Assembly: GCA_017577405.1 (NCBI GenBank) | Contig: PIUA01000026.1 | Coordinates: 1-64,000 of the forward strand | Length of the DNA: 64,000 nt | From: Bacillota bacterium | GTDB lineage: Bacteria; Bacillota; Limnochordia; Limnochordales; Limnochordaceae | Direction: 5' to 3' | Shown here: positions 16,743-25,564 of the stretch, piece by piece | Layout of the letters: the number at the start of each line of letters is the position of its first letter | How positions within the stretch are numbered: the stretch's first letter is position 1 | Program-made: the position numbers and the translations under genes | Notes under the pieces: generated by a model | The model's input: the letters and a program-made list of their open reading frames with translations, nothing else | Databases searched by the model: none | What the model was told of the DNA's origin: nothing

Positions 16743-17987
16743 TTACGCCTCCGGCGCGGGGCGTGCCGTCAAGACCCGGGCGACGTACCGGGCCAGCACC
16801 ATCTCCACGTCCCCGATATGGGCCGGATCCAGCTGGTCCAAGGTGTCGCTCACCCAGTGGTAGTTGGGGATCTGTCCCCGCTCGTCCCGGCCGATGAAGG
16901 TGATGGCGGGAAAACCCTTCCGGATGGGGATGAGGGCGTCGGTCGGGAGGTAGTGGAGGGGCTCCCAGGCGCTGAGGAGCTCCCGTCCCGTCTCGGCCCG
17001 GAGCTCGGCGGCCAGCTCCCGGGCCAGCTCCACCAGCCCCCGATCGGCCGCGAAGGGGATGAGCATCCCCTCAGACGTCATGAACCGGAGCTGGCCGCCC
17101 CCCAGGTTGTCCAAGTTGATGAAGACGGTCCCGGGCAGGAGCTCCCGTCCCGGCCCCTTCATCCAGGCGGCCATCCCCCGCAGGCCCACCTCCTCCGACC
17201 CTGTAAAAAGGAAGCGGACCTCCACATCGTCCGGCACGGGAATGGAGGTCTCTTCCGCCCCGGAGGCGGCGCCGCCGGTGCCCGCGGGGGCCATGCGCTC
17301 GGCCAGGGCCAGGGCGATGGCGGTCCCAGAGCCGTTGTCGTTGGCCCCGTTGATGTCCCGGGCCAGCCCCTTGCAGACCAGGAGGAAGCCCATGGTCGCC
17401 GCCAGGAGCCCCATCAGTCCCCGCAGGACGGGCGCCACCCACCCCAGCTCGGGCGCCGCCAGCCGGAGAAGCATGGCCAGGGGGACGCCCAGGATGGCGC
17501 CATAGGCCAGGGTCAGGAAGGGGCGTACCAGGGGCCGAAACCACGGCGCGAAGAGGGGCGATGCCCGCTGGGTGTCGTAGTGGGCGGTGATCACCAGGGT
17601 GCGCCGGGCGGGCGCGGCAGCCGGCCGGATCGCCTCCACGTTCTGGGACGGCCGCAAGGGGAGGATCAGGTCCAGGTTGGGCCCCGAGCCCAGGAGCTCC
17701 CCCATGAGCGGCACCAGGGCCGCCCCGGCCCCGACGAGGGCCAGCCAGCTCCACGGGGATGGGAGCCGCTCCAGGAGCCAGGCCAGGAGCAGGATCGCGC
17801 CGCCGACCAGGGGCGGGCCCGTGTAGAGGGTCTCGCGGGGCGCCTGGAAGGGGTGCTCCCCCACCTGGTATCCGAGCTGCCGGAGGCGGTCGGCCAGCCA
17901 ACGGGCCGCCGCCCGCTCGTGGGCGGTGGTGGAGCTCCGGTGCTCGAAGCGACGGGTCAGCGCGTCCAAGTGCTCCCAGGCGGACAT
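16743..17987 (-). CDS. Membrane-associated M28 family zinc aminopeptidase
   Basis: A 414-residue protein with the M28 catalytic residues: HYDTQ at about 136, ANDNGSG with bridging Asp near 217, SEEVG near 265, an Asp in NLDN near 293 and a His in NYHWVSDT near 386. Hydrophobic stretches near residues 58-98 precede the catalytic domain, and a second pair (about 155-205) is inserted between the first two metal-ligand motifs. That would place the active site beside the membrane. Substrate unknown. ATG start after GAAGGAGTGAG. It converges with the CPBP gene and is divergent from rbsR. Confidence 0.85.
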   Translation of the reverse strand: MSAWEHLDALTRRFEHRSSTTAHERAAARWLADRLRQLGYQVGEHPFQAPRETLYTGPPLVGGAILLLAWLLERLPSPWSWLALVGAGAALVPLMGELLGSGPNLDLILPLRPSQNVEAIRPAAAPARRTLVITAHYDTQRASPLFAPWFRPLVRPFLTLAYGAILGVPLAMLLRLAAPELGWVAPVLRGLMGLLAATMGFLLVCKGLARDINGANDNGSGTAIALALAERMAPAGTGGAASGAEETSIPVPDDVEVRFLFTGSEEVGLRGMAAWMKGPGRELLPGTVFINLDNLGGGQLRFMTSEGMLIPFAADRGLVELARELAAELRAETGRELLSAWEPLHYLPTDALIPIRKGFPAITFIGRDERGQIPNYHWVSDTLDQLDPAHIGDVEMVLARYVARVLTARPAPEA

Positions 17988-18172
17988 GGCCTCACTCCTT
18001 CTTCCCTACCCCGATGAACTCGGGGCCCGGCCCCGAAGAGCTGAGCCCCCGGCGGGTCCCAGGAACCCCTTCGCCAGGCGCGGCGTCTTCCCTGGAATTG
18101 ACGGGAGCGGCAGGAGTTTCAGAGCCCTGCAAAGAATGGTACCCCTGCGTGCAGAAAGCGGTTTCTCAAAGG

Positions 18173-19201
18173 GTGATAACGCTGGCCTCGGCGACCATCT
18201 ACGATGTGGCCCGGCGCGCGGGGGTCTCCCCCGCCACCGTCTCCCGGGTGCTCAACGGCAACCATCGGGTCTCTCCGGAGCTGAGGCAACGGGTGCTGGA
18301 AGCGGCCCGGGCCCTCAACTACGCGCCCAACTACTCGGCCCGGAGCCTGAGCAGCCAGCGGACGGCCACCCTGGGCCTGCTCCTCCCCGACATTGCCAAC
18401 CCCTTCTTCGCTGAGATCGCCCGGGGCGTGGAAGACGCGGCCGCCGAAGCCGGGTACACCCTCCTCATCGGCAGCACCGACGGCGACCCCTTGCGCGAGC
18501 AGCACTACGTGGCCAGCCTCCAGGCCGGCCGGGTGGACGGCATCCTCTTCGCCGGCGCCAACCTGGGCGCGCCCTTGCTGGAAGGGTGGCTCGTTCGGGG
18601 CGTCGCGGTGGGCTTGGTGGACCGGTTGGTCGACGAGGACGACGTGCCCGTCGATGCGGTCCTCACCGACAACGTGGAAGGCGGCGCCCTCGCCGTCCGG
18701 CACCTGCTCAACCTGGGCCACACCCGCCTGGCGGTGGTGACGGGGCCCCAACGGGTCCGCACCGCGCGGGACCGGCTGGTGGGCGCGCACCAGGCGGCCG
18801 CCGAGCGGGGTGTCAGCCTCGATCCGGACTTGATCATCGAAGGGAACTTCAAGGAGTCGGGCGGGTATCAGGCCGCCCGGATCCTCTTCTCCCGCCCCAA
18901 CCCGCCCACCGCCATCTTTGCCCAAAACGACATGATGGCCTTGGGTGTTCTCCGCTATCTGGAGGAGGCGGGGATCCGGGTGCCCGACGAGGTGGCCCTC
19001 ATCGGCTTCGACGACATCGCCTTCGCGGCCCTCAGCCGGCCGGCCCTCACCACCATCGCCCAGCCCAAGTACGAGATGGGACGACTCGCCGCGCAGCTCC
19101 TGGTTGAGCGGCTTGCCGACAGCCAGCAGGCCCCCCGCCGGCTGGTCCTTCAGCCCCGGCTGGTCTTGCGGCAGACCACCGTGGTCCACAGGGAGGCATG
19201 A
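18173..19201 (+). CDS. rbsR: LacI family ribose operon repressor
   Basis: A 342-residue LacI-family regulator: helix-turn-helix TIYDVARRAGVSPATVSRVLNG near the start, the hinge helix, then a type I periplasmic-binding-like effector domain (LLLPDIANPFFAEI, GFDDIAFAA). It heads the rbsKACDB operon, so it is the probable ribose repressor. The frame is open from 17759, but residues before the HTH are not family-like. The GTG at 18173 abuts AAAGG; another GTG at 18149 has a poorer site, and a CTG at 18182 is better spaced from the AAAGGGTGAT sequence. The first codon is therefore uncertain. Confidence 0.88.
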   Translation: MITLASATIYDVARRAGVSPATVSRVLNGNHRVSPELRQRVLEAARALNYAPNYSARSLSSQRTATLGLLLPDIANPFFAEIARGVEDAAAEAGYTLLIGSTDGDPLREQHYVASLQAGRVDGILFAGANLGAPLLEGWLVRGVAVGLVDRLVDEDDVPVDAVLTDNVEGGALAVRHLLNLGHTRLAVVTGPQRVRTARDRLVGAHQAAAERGVSLDPDLIIEGNFKESGGYQAARILFSRPNPPTAIFAQNDMMALGVLRYLEEAGIRVPDEVALIGFDDIAFAALSRPALTTIAQPKYEMGRLAAQLLVERLADSQQAPRRLVLQPRLVLRQTTVVHREA

Positions 19202-19204
19202 GAG

Positions 19205-20200
19205 ATGAACACGACCCAGTCCGCATCAGCCGAAAGCGCTTTCACCCCAGCCGGTGACCGTCAGGGGCCGGAAGTGCTGGTCATCGGCAGCCTCAACATG
19301 GATCTGACGGTCCACGTGGAGGTCCTGCCTGCCCCGGGTGCCACCGTCATGGGCCAGAGGCTCCGCACCTCGCCCGGCGGGAAGGGAGCCAATCAGGCCA
19401 TGGCCGCCAGCCTGGCCGGAGCGCCCACCCGCATGGTGGGCCGGGTCGGCCGGGACGCGTACGGCGAGGCGCTTCGGCAGTCCCTGGCCCAAGGCGGGGT
19501 GGCCACCGACGGGCTCATCGAGGACAGTGAGGCCCCCACCGGTGTGGCCCTGATCACCGTGGAGGAGTCGGGCCAGAACACCATTGTGGTGGCTCCGGGC
19601 GCCAACGCCAACCTCTCCCCCGGGGATGTGGAGGCGGCCGCACCCTGGTTTGAACGGGCGGGGATCCTGGTCCTGCAGCACGAGGTCCCCGTCGAGACGG
19701 TGGAGCGGGCGGCGGCCCAGGCCGCGTCCCTGGGGATCCCCGTCCTCCTCAACCCGGCGCCCGCCCGGCCCGTCTCCGCCCAACTCCTCGCCCAGGTCAC
19801 TTACCTGGTGCCCAATGAGACGGAGGCCATGGCCCTCACCGGGCTCCCCTCCCTTGACCAGGATGAGGCGATCCGGGAGGCGGCGCGCCGGCTGGCCGCT
19901 CAGGGCCCCCGGTACGTCATCCTCACCCTGGGCCGCCGGGGCGCCTTCGCCTGGCTCGACGGGCAGGAACTTTGGGTCCCCGCCTTCCCCGTCACCGCCG
20001 TCGATGCCACCGCCGCCGGCGACGCCTTCGTGGGCGGCCTGGCCGCCGAGCTGGTCCGGGGTACCGAGGTGGCCCAGGCCCTGCGGTTCGCCGCGGCCTG
20101 CGGGGCCCTGACCGTCTCCCGGCCCGGCGCCCAGGCCAGCCTGCCCGCCCGGGAGGAGGTTCTGGCGTTCCTGACCCAGCAGGGGGTGAGCTACCCGTGA
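19205..20200 (+). CDS. rbsK: Ribokinase
   Basis: A 331-residue PfkB-family kinase that phosphorylates ribose to ribose 5-phosphate in the cytosol. PfkB signatures: SPGGKGANQAMAAS near residue 57 and VDATAAGDAFVGG near residue 269, with the catalytic base Asp in AAGD. The ribokinase-type NPAPARP and PNETEA motifs are also present. It has a short hydrophilic N-terminal extension of about 20 residues. The ATG lies three bases after the rbsR stop; the rbsA GTG overlaps its stop. Confidence 0.92.
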   Translation: MNTTQSASAESAFTPAGDRQGPEVLVIGSLNMDLTVHVEVLPAPGATVMGQRLRTSPGGKGANQAMAASLAGAPTRMVGRVGRDAYGEALRQSLAQGGVATDGLIEDSEAPTGVALITVEESGQNTIVVAPGANANLSPGDVEAAAPWFERAGILVLQHEVPVETVERAAAQAASLGIPVLLNPAPARPVSAQLLAQVTYLVPNETEAMALTGLPSLDQDEAIREAARRLAAQGPRYVILTLGRRGAFAWLDGQELWVPAFPVTAVDATAAGDAFVGGLAAELVRGTEVAQALRFAAACGALTVSRPGAQASLPAREEVLAFLTQQGVSYP

Positions 20201-21765
20201 GTCCAGGCGCCCGTCCGGACGTCCACGCCGCCACGCCCCGGCTGGCGGTGCGGGGGATCCGGAAGGTTTTTCCCGGCGTCGTCGCCCTCGACAGCGTGGA
20301 TCTCGACCTGTATCCGGGCCAGATTCATGCCCTGGTGGGCGAGAACGGCGCCGGCAAGTCCACCCTCATGAAGGTGCTGAGCGGCATCTACCGGCCCGAC
20401 GGAGGCCAGATCCTCTGGGACGGACAGCCCGTCGAGCTCCGCTCGCCGGCCGAGGCCCGGGAACGGGGCCTGGCCATCGTCCACCAGGAGTTCAACCTGG
20501 TGGGGCCGCTCTCGGTGGCGGAGAACCTCTTCCTGGCCGAGATGCCCACCCGGCGGGGCTTCCTCCAGATCCAGGAGATGCGGCGGCGGGCCCAGGAAGT
20601 GCTCGACCGGCTGGGGGTGGCCATCGATGTCACCCGGCCCGTGGAGAGCCTGACCGTGGCCGAGATGCAGATGGTGGAGATCGCCCGGGCCCTGGCCCGG
20701 GACTGCCAGGTGCTCATCCTCGATGAGCCCACCGCCGCCCTGACCCAGGCGGAGGTGGAGCGGCTCTTCACCCTCCTCCGCACCCTGCGGGCCCAAGGGG
20801 TGGCCCTGGTCTACATCTCCCACAAGCTGGATGAGGTCTTCGCCCTGGCCGACTGGATCACCGTGCTCCGGGACGGCCGCCAGGTGGGCAGCGGCCCCGC
20901 GGACCAGTGGACCAAGGATCAGGTCATCGCCCGCATGGTGGGCCGGGAGCTGGCCGGCCGGTTCCCGCCCCGGCGCGGCGCCCGGGGCCGGCCCCTCCTG
21001 GAGGTGCGGAACCTCTCCCTCCCCGGCAAGCTCTTCGACATCAGCTTCACCCTCCACGAGCATGAGATCGTGGGGCTCTTCGGCCTCATGGGAGCCGGGC
21101 AGGAGGTCCTGGCCCGGGCCCTCTTCGGCGCGGTCCGGGGTGTTGAGGGAGAGATCCTCCTCAACGGCCAGCCTGTCCGCCTCACCAGCCCCCGGGAGGC
21201 CATCGCGCACCACCTCGCGCTGGTCACCGAGGACCGGAAACACGAAGGGCTGATCCTGGGCGAGGATGTGGTGGCCAACACCACCCTGGCCTCCCTGGAG
21301 CGCTTCACCCGGGCGGGCTTCCTCGAGCGGGGCCGCCAGAAGGCGGTGGCCGCCTCCTTCGTGGAGCGCTTGAACATCCGCACTCCCTCCCTCCACCAGG
21401 AAGTGGGGTACCTGTCGGGCGGGAATCAGCAGAAGGTGGTCCTGGCCAAGTGGCTGGCCACCGATCCCCGGCTCTTCATCCTGGTGGAGCCCACCCGGGG
21501 GATCGACGTGGGCGCCAAGAGCGAGATCTACCAGATCATGGACGAGCTGGCCCGGCAAGGCCGGGCGGTCCTCTTCATCTCATCGGAGCTGCCAGAGATC
21601 CTGGGCCTTTCCGACCGGATTCTGGTGATGGCCAACGGTCGCCTGCAGGGCGAGCTGGACCCGGAGCAGACCTCCCAGGAGGAGATCATGCGGCTGGCCA
21701 CGGGCCTGGCCCGGGCCGGCCAGGCCACCGCTCCGGGCCGACCAGTGGGAGGTGAAACGCCATGA
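20197..21765 (+). CDS. rbsA: Ribose-type sugar ABC transporter, fused two-domain ATPase
   Basis: A 522-residue ATPase with two ABC cassettes. The first is canonical (Walker A GENGAGKST, Walker B LILDEPTAAL). The second has the usual RbsA degeneration of Walker A (GLMGAGQEV) but also lacks the Walker B aspartate, reading ILVEPTRGID where most relatives have ILDEPTRG. The signature YLSGGNQQKVVLAKW is intact. Such carbohydrate uptake transporter-2 ATPases serve ribose, galactose, xylose and autoinducer-2 importers. GTG start overlaps the rbsK stop (GTGA). Confidence 0.92.
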   Translation: MSPGARPDVHAATPRLAVRGIRKVFPGVVALDSVDLDLYPGQIHALVGENGAGKSTLMKVLSGIYRPDGGQILWDGQPVELRSPAEARERGLAIVHQEFNLVGPLSVAENLFLAEMPTRRGFLQIQEMRRRAQEVLDRLGVAIDVTRPVESLTVAEMQMVEIARALARDCQVLILDEPTAALTQAEVERLFTLLRTLRAQGVALVYISHKLDEVFALADWITVLRDGRQVGSGPADQWTKDQVIARMVGRELAGRFPPRRGARGRPLLEVRNLSLPGKLFDISFTLHEHEIVGLFGLMGAGQEVLARALFGAVRGVEGEILLNGQPVRLTSPREAIAHHLALVTEDRKHEGLILGEDVVANTTLASLERFTRAGFLERGRQKAVAASFVERLNIRTPSLHQEVGYLSGGNQQKVVLAKWLATDPRLFILVEPTRGIDVGAKSEIYQIMDELARQGRAVLFISSELPEILGLSDRILVMANGRLQGELDPEQTSQEEIMRLATGLARAGQATAPGRPVGGETP

Positions 21766-22784
21766 CCCAGAACCGCTGGGTCGCGTGGATGCAACGGTAC
21801 GGCATGTTCGCCATCCTCGTGCTCCTCTGCCTGATCCTGGGGCTGATGCACGAGCGCTTCTTCACCACCGCCAACCTGCTGGTGGTCACCCGCCAGGCGG
21901 CCATCAACGGCCTCCTGGCCGCGGGGATGACGCTGGTGATTCTGACGGGCGGCATCGACCTCTCCGTCGGCTCGGTCCTCGCCCTGGCGGGCGCCGTCTC
22001 CGCCGGAACCCTGGCCGCCACCGGCGACCTGACCTGGGCCATCCTGGCGGCCCTGGCCGTGGGGACAGTCCTGGGCTTCATCAACGGCCTCTTCGTCGCC
22101 TACCCCAACCTGCCCCCCTTCATCGTCACCCTCGCCACCATGGCCTGGGCCCGGGGCCTCACCTTGGTCTACACCGACGGGCGCCCCATCCTGATCCGGG
22201 ATGCGGCCTACCGCTTCATCGGCGGCGGGTACCTGGGCCCCCTCCCCGTTCCGGTGGTCATCCTTCTGGTCACCTACCTGGTCCTCTGGATCTTCCTCAC
22301 CCGGACCCGGTGGGGGCGGCTCATCTACGCGGTGGGGGGCAATGAGCAGGCCTGCCGCCTGGCCGGCATTCCCGTGCCCCGGGTGAAGACCCTGGTCTAC
22401 ACCGCGTCGGGCTTTTTCGCCGGCTTGACGGGCTTGGTCCTGACGGCCCGGCTGGTCTCGGCCCAGCCCACCGCCGGCGCCGGCTACGAGCTGGACGCCA
22501 TCGCCGCCGTCATCCTCGGCGGGACCAGCCTGGCCGGCGGGCGGGGGAGCATCTTGGGGACGCTGGTGGGCGCGCTCATCATGGGCGTCCTGGACAACGG
22601 CCTCAACCTGATGAACGTTTCCCCCTTCTACCAAGAGGTGGCCAAGGGCCTGGTCATCCTGGGGGCGGTCCTCCTCGACTGGGCCCTCCACCGGGCGGGC
22701 GCGCTGGGCCTCCGCCCGGCCGCCAAGGAGACGGCTCCGGGCGAAGGAAGCGGGCCCGACCCATCCGCGCTGGCCAGCCACTAG
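21762..22784 (+). CDS. rbsC: Ribose-type sugar ABC transporter permease
   Basis: A 340-residue membrane protein with about ten hydrophobic segments and the CUT2 permease signatures: VILTGGIDLSVGSVLAL, LPPFIVTLATM and the C-terminal IAAVILGGTSLAGGRGS. Forms the homodimeric channel for RbsA and RbsB. The start overlaps rbsA as ATGA. Confidence 0.93.
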   Translation: MTQNRWVAWMQRYGMFAILVLLCLILGLMHERFFTTANLLVVTRQAAINGLLAAGMTLVILTGGIDLSVGSVLALAGAVSAGTLAATGDLTWAILAALAVGTVLGFINGLFVAYPNLPPFIVTLATMAWARGLTLVYTDGRPILIRDAAYRFIGGGYLGPLPVPVVILLVTYLVLWIFLTRTRWGRLIYAVGGNEQACRLAGIPVPRVKTLVYTASGFFAGLTGLVLTARLVSAQPTAGAGYELDAIAAVILGGTSLAGGRGSILGTLVGALIMGVLDNGLNLMNVSPFYQEVAKGLVILGAVLLDWALHRAGALGLRPAAKETAPGEGSGPDPSALASH

Positions 22785-22798
22785 GAGGCGATGGAACC

Positions 22799-23203
22799 AT
22801 GCGGCGTCAGGGGATCCTCCATCCCCAGATCAGTCGGATCATCAGCGAGATGGGCCATACCGACGGGCTGGTCGTGGCCGATGCGGGGCTGCCCATCCCC
22901 AAAGGCGTGGAGCGGGTGGACCTGGCCTTCCTGCCGGGTGTCCCCTCGTTCCTGACGGTCCTGGACGGAATCCTGGCCGAGCTGAGCATCGAGGGCGCCC
23001 TCCTCGCCCAGGAGATCCAAGAGGCCAACCCGACGCTCTGGCGGGAGGTGCAAAGCCGGCTCCAGGTCCCCATCGAGTACGTGCCCCACCAACGGTTCAA
23101 GGAGCGGCTCCCTTCGGTGCGGGCCGTCATCCGGACGGGGGAGTGCACGCCCTATGCCAATGTGATCCTCTTCTCCAGCACCCAGGGGATCTTCCCCGGC
23201 TGA
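22799..23203 (+). CDS. rbsD: D-ribose pyranase
   Basis: A 134-residue cytosolic enzyme of the RbsD/FucU family. It speeds interconversion of beta-pyranose and beta-furanose ribose, giving ribokinase its furanose substrate. His20 in the MGHTDGLVVADAGLPIP region is the family catalytic residue, and the C-terminal RTGECTPYANVIL motif is intact. Start after TAGGAGGCG. Its presence makes ribose the likely operon substrate rather than another CUT2 sugar. Confidence 0.95.
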   Translation: MRRQGILHPQISRIISEMGHTDGLVVADAGLPIPKGVERVDLAFLPGVPSFLTVLDGILAELSIEGALLAQEIQEANPTLWREVQSRLQVPIEYVPHQRFKERLPSVRAVIRTGECTPYANVILFSSTQGIFPG

Positions 23204-23247
23204 CCGGGCGCTGCCCGGCTGCGGTGCGGCCCCCCGGTTGGGTGGAG

Positions 23248-23277
23248 CCGGGCCCGCCGGCGAGGCCGCGGGCCCGG
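23248..23277 (+). promoter_or_regulatory. Intercistronic hairpin between rbsD and rbsB
   Basis: Perfect 10-bp GC arms (23248-23257 and 23268-23277) with a 10-base loop in the 222-bp rbsD-rbsB gap. No T-run follows. It may limit readthrough or protect message. Downstream, at 23317-23328, is an orphan consensus Shine-Dalgarno sequence. Confidence 0.5.
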
Positions 23278-23425
23278 GAGTCGCCCGGCGCAGCCAGGGA
23301 CTCTGGGGACGCTTGCAAAGGAGGTGATGCGGGGCATCCATCCTGCGTGCGGCGTTGGGCCGCCTCCCTCATGTCGTGTCGTTGAGGGCATCAGGCTGAA
23401 GCATCACCATCGAGGAGGGTGAACG

Positions 23426-24307
23426 GTGAGAAGAAGCTGGATCGTCCCTGTTCTGCTGGTGGCGTTCTTCTTGAGCTCGACGGCGGCGGCGTGGGCCCAG
23501 ACCATCGGGCTCTCCATCTCGACCCTGAACAACCCCTTCTTCGTGGACCTGCGGGATGGGGCCCAGGCGGCCGCCCAGAAGGCAGGCGTCCGGCTGGTGG
23601 TCGGCGACGCGCAGGACGACCCCGCCCGGCAGCTGGCTGACATCGAGAACTTCATCGTCCAGGGCGTGGACCTGATCATCGTCAACCCCACCGACTCGTC
23701 GGCGGTGGTCCCCGCCATCCTCCAGGCCAACGCCGCGGGCATCCCCGTCATCACCGTCGACCGGGGTACTGACGATGGCGAGGTGGTCTCCCACATCGCC
23801 TCCGACAACGTGGCCGGTGGCCGGATGGCTGGCGAGTACATCGTCGAGCAGCTGGGCGGTAGCGGCAAAGTGGTGGAGCTCGTGGGCATCCCCGGCGCGT
23901 CGGCCGCCCGGGATCGGGGCCAGGGCTTCAATGAGGTGATCGGCCAGCACGCCGGCATCCAGGTGGTCGCCCGCCAGACGGCCAACTTCGACCGGGCCCA
24001 GGGCCTGTCGGTGATGGAGAACATCCTCCAGGCCCAGCCCGAGATCGACGCGGTCTTCGCCCACAACGACGAGATGGCCCTGGGTGCTCTGACGGCCATC
24101 GAGGCGTCGGGCCGGAAGATCATGGTGGTGGGCTTCGACGCCACCGACGATGCGGTCCGGGCGGTGGAGGAGGGCCGGATGGCGGCCACGGTGGCCCAGC
24201 AGCCCATTCTGATGGGCGAGCTGGCCGTCCAGACGGCCATCGCGTACCTCCAGGGCCAGGCGGTGGACCCCTTCATCCCCGTGCCCTTGATGCTGGTGAC
24301 CAAGTAG
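23426..24307 (+). CDS. rbsB: Ribose-type ABC transporter substrate-binding protein
   Basis: A 293-residue type I periplasmic binding protein. A Sec signal peptide ends at Ala-Trp-Ala and the mature chain begins TIGLSISTLNNPFFVDL, the classic RbsB first strand; INPT-like, TVDRG and HNDEMALGA motifs follow. There is no lipobox cysteine. It sits last in the operon, unlike most binding-protein genes in this window. GTG start after CGAGGAGGG. A terminator follows. Confidence 0.93.
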   Translation: MRRSWIVPVLLVAFFLSSTAAAWAQTIGLSISTLNNPFFVDLRDGAQAAAQKAGVRLVVGDAQDDPARQLADIENFIVQGVDLIIVNPTDSSAVVPAILQANAAGIPVITVDRGTDDGEVVSHIASDNVAGGRMAGEYIVEQLGGSGKVVELVGIPGASAARDRGQGFNEVIGQHAGIQVVARQTANFDRAQGLSVMENILQAQPEIDAVFAHNDEMALGALTAIEASGRKIMVVGFDATDDAVRAVEEGRMAATVAQQPILMGELAVQTAIAYLQGQAVDPFIPVPLMLVTK

Positions 24308-24378
24308 TCCCGCGCTGCCCGCCTCGGTTGGCCGAGGCGGCGGTCCCAGCAGGAAAGGCGCCTCACCGTGCGAAATAT

Positions 24379-24413
24379 GGGCCGGGCCCTTCGGGGGGCC
24401 CGGCCCTTCTTCC
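24379..24413 (+). terminator. Terminator of the ribose operon
   Basis: A perfect 11-bp stem (24379-24389 with 24396-24406, 6-base loop) followed by TTCTTCC, 71 bases after the rbsB stop. Confidence 0.75.
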
Positions 24414-24637
24414 GGGGGCTCCTTCCCGGGCGCCCTGGGGCCGTGCCTCGCCTGGTCCCTGCCCCACCGTGCTCCTCCCGGGCTTGCAGGCCTTTCCTTC
24501 ACCAGAGGCTTCTGCCAGAGAGGAAATGAGAGGAGTCGCGTTCTGGGGCTCGAAGACTTTAATTGTGAACGTGCTCACATTCTTGTTCCTTCGGTGCACC
24601 CCTCGTAAGCTCACCAGCCTGGAAAGGATGAGCTTTT
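24414..24637 (+). promoter_or_regulatory. Upstream region of etfBA-fixCX
   Basis: The 330-bp gap after rbsB holds its terminator in the first third and no gene. The part from about 24530 onward is locally A+T-rich (TTTAATTGTGAA) and contains the palindromic site at 24564-24579; the promoter of etfB is probably here. Confidence 0.5.
24564..24579. promoter_or_regulatory. Crp/Fnr-family operator
   Basis: The sequence TGTGA-ACGTGC-TCACA is an exact match to the TGTGA-N6-TCACA consensus bound by Crp/Fnr superfamily regulators. It is centred 66 bases before the etfB start codon, within an A+T-rich promoter-like region. Whether it activates or represses, and which family member binds, cannot be told here. 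Confidence 0.6.
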
Positions 24638-25564
24638 TTGCATGTTGTCGTCTGTGTCAAGCAGGTCCCCGATAGCCGGGAGATCCGTATCGACCCGGTG
24701 ACCAACACCCTGATCCGGGAGGGCGTGCCGTCCATCGTCAACGTCTTCGACCTCCACGGGGTCGAAGAGGCGGTCCGGATCAAGGAGCAGTTCCCTGGCA
24801 CCCGGGTGACGGTGGTCAGCATGGGGCCCAAGTCGGCGGTGGCCGCCTTGCGGGAGTGCATCTCCCTGGGCGCGGATGAGGCGGTGCTGGTCAGCGACCG
24901 GGCCTTCGCCGGGGCGGACACCCTGGCCACGTCCTACGTGCTCTCCGAGGCCATCCGCAAGGTGGCGGACCAGTGGGGGCCCGTGGATCTGGTCATCTGC
25001 GGCAAGCAGACCCTGGACGGCGACACGGGCCAGGTGGGGCCGGGGATCGCCACCCGTTTGAAGCTGGAGCAGCTCACCTACGTGGAGCGCATCCGCCAGA
25101 TCGATCCTGAGGCCCGGCGGATCACCGTCGAGCGCCACCTGGAGGACGGTGTGGAGGTGGTGGAGACCGCCCTCCCCGCCCTGGTCACCGTGGTGGAGGG
25201 GATCAACCAGGTCCGCCGGGCCAGCATGCCCGGCATGCTGCGGGCCGTCCGGTACGAGCCCATCACCTGGACCGTCGACGATTTCCCCGAGATCGACCGG
25301 ACCCGGATCGGCCTCAAGGGGTCTCCCACGGTGGTGGGGAAGGCGTGGGTCCCTGAGCCCGTCAGCCGGGCGGGCGAGACCTTGACGGGCCAGGACGGCG
25401 AGGAGGGCCCGGGCACGCCCGCCGAGGTGGCCCGCCAGCTCTTCGACCGGCTCCTGGCCACGGAGCTGCCGGCCCAGATCGGCTGGGCGGTGGCCCCGGT
25501 TCCGGCCGGCGATGGGGGCGCCGGCACGCCCGATGGGAGCCCGGTGAATGGGGGTGTTGCGTGA
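24638..25564 (+). CDS. etfB: Electron transfer flavoprotein beta subunit (FixA type)
   Basis: A 308-residue ETF beta subunit; the family core spans about residues 1-260 (VVVCVKQVPDS at the start, LISLGADEAVLVSD-like region, ICGKQTLDGDTGQVGP motif). A further 45-50 residue Gly/Pro-rich tail is unusual. In the fix cluster it forms a flavin-based complex with FixB, FixC and FixX that in studied organisms bifurcates electrons from NADH to a quinone and a low-potential ferredoxin. TTG start, six bases after GAAAGGATGAG. Confidence 0.92.
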   Translation: MHVVVCVKQVPDSREIRIDPVTNTLIREGVPSIVNVFDLHGVEEAVRIKEQFPGTRVTVVSMGPKSAVAALRECISLGADEAVLVSDRAFAGADTLATSYVLSEAIRKVADQWGPVDLVICGKQTLDGDTGQVGPGIATRLKLEQLTYVERIRQIDPEARRITVERHLEDGVEVVETALPALVTVVEGINQVRRASMPGMLRAVRYEPITWTVDDFPEIDRTRIGLKGSPTVVGKAWVPEPVSRAGETLTGQDGEEGPGTPAEVARQLFDRLLATELPAQIGWAVAPVPAGDGGAGTPDGSPVNGGVA

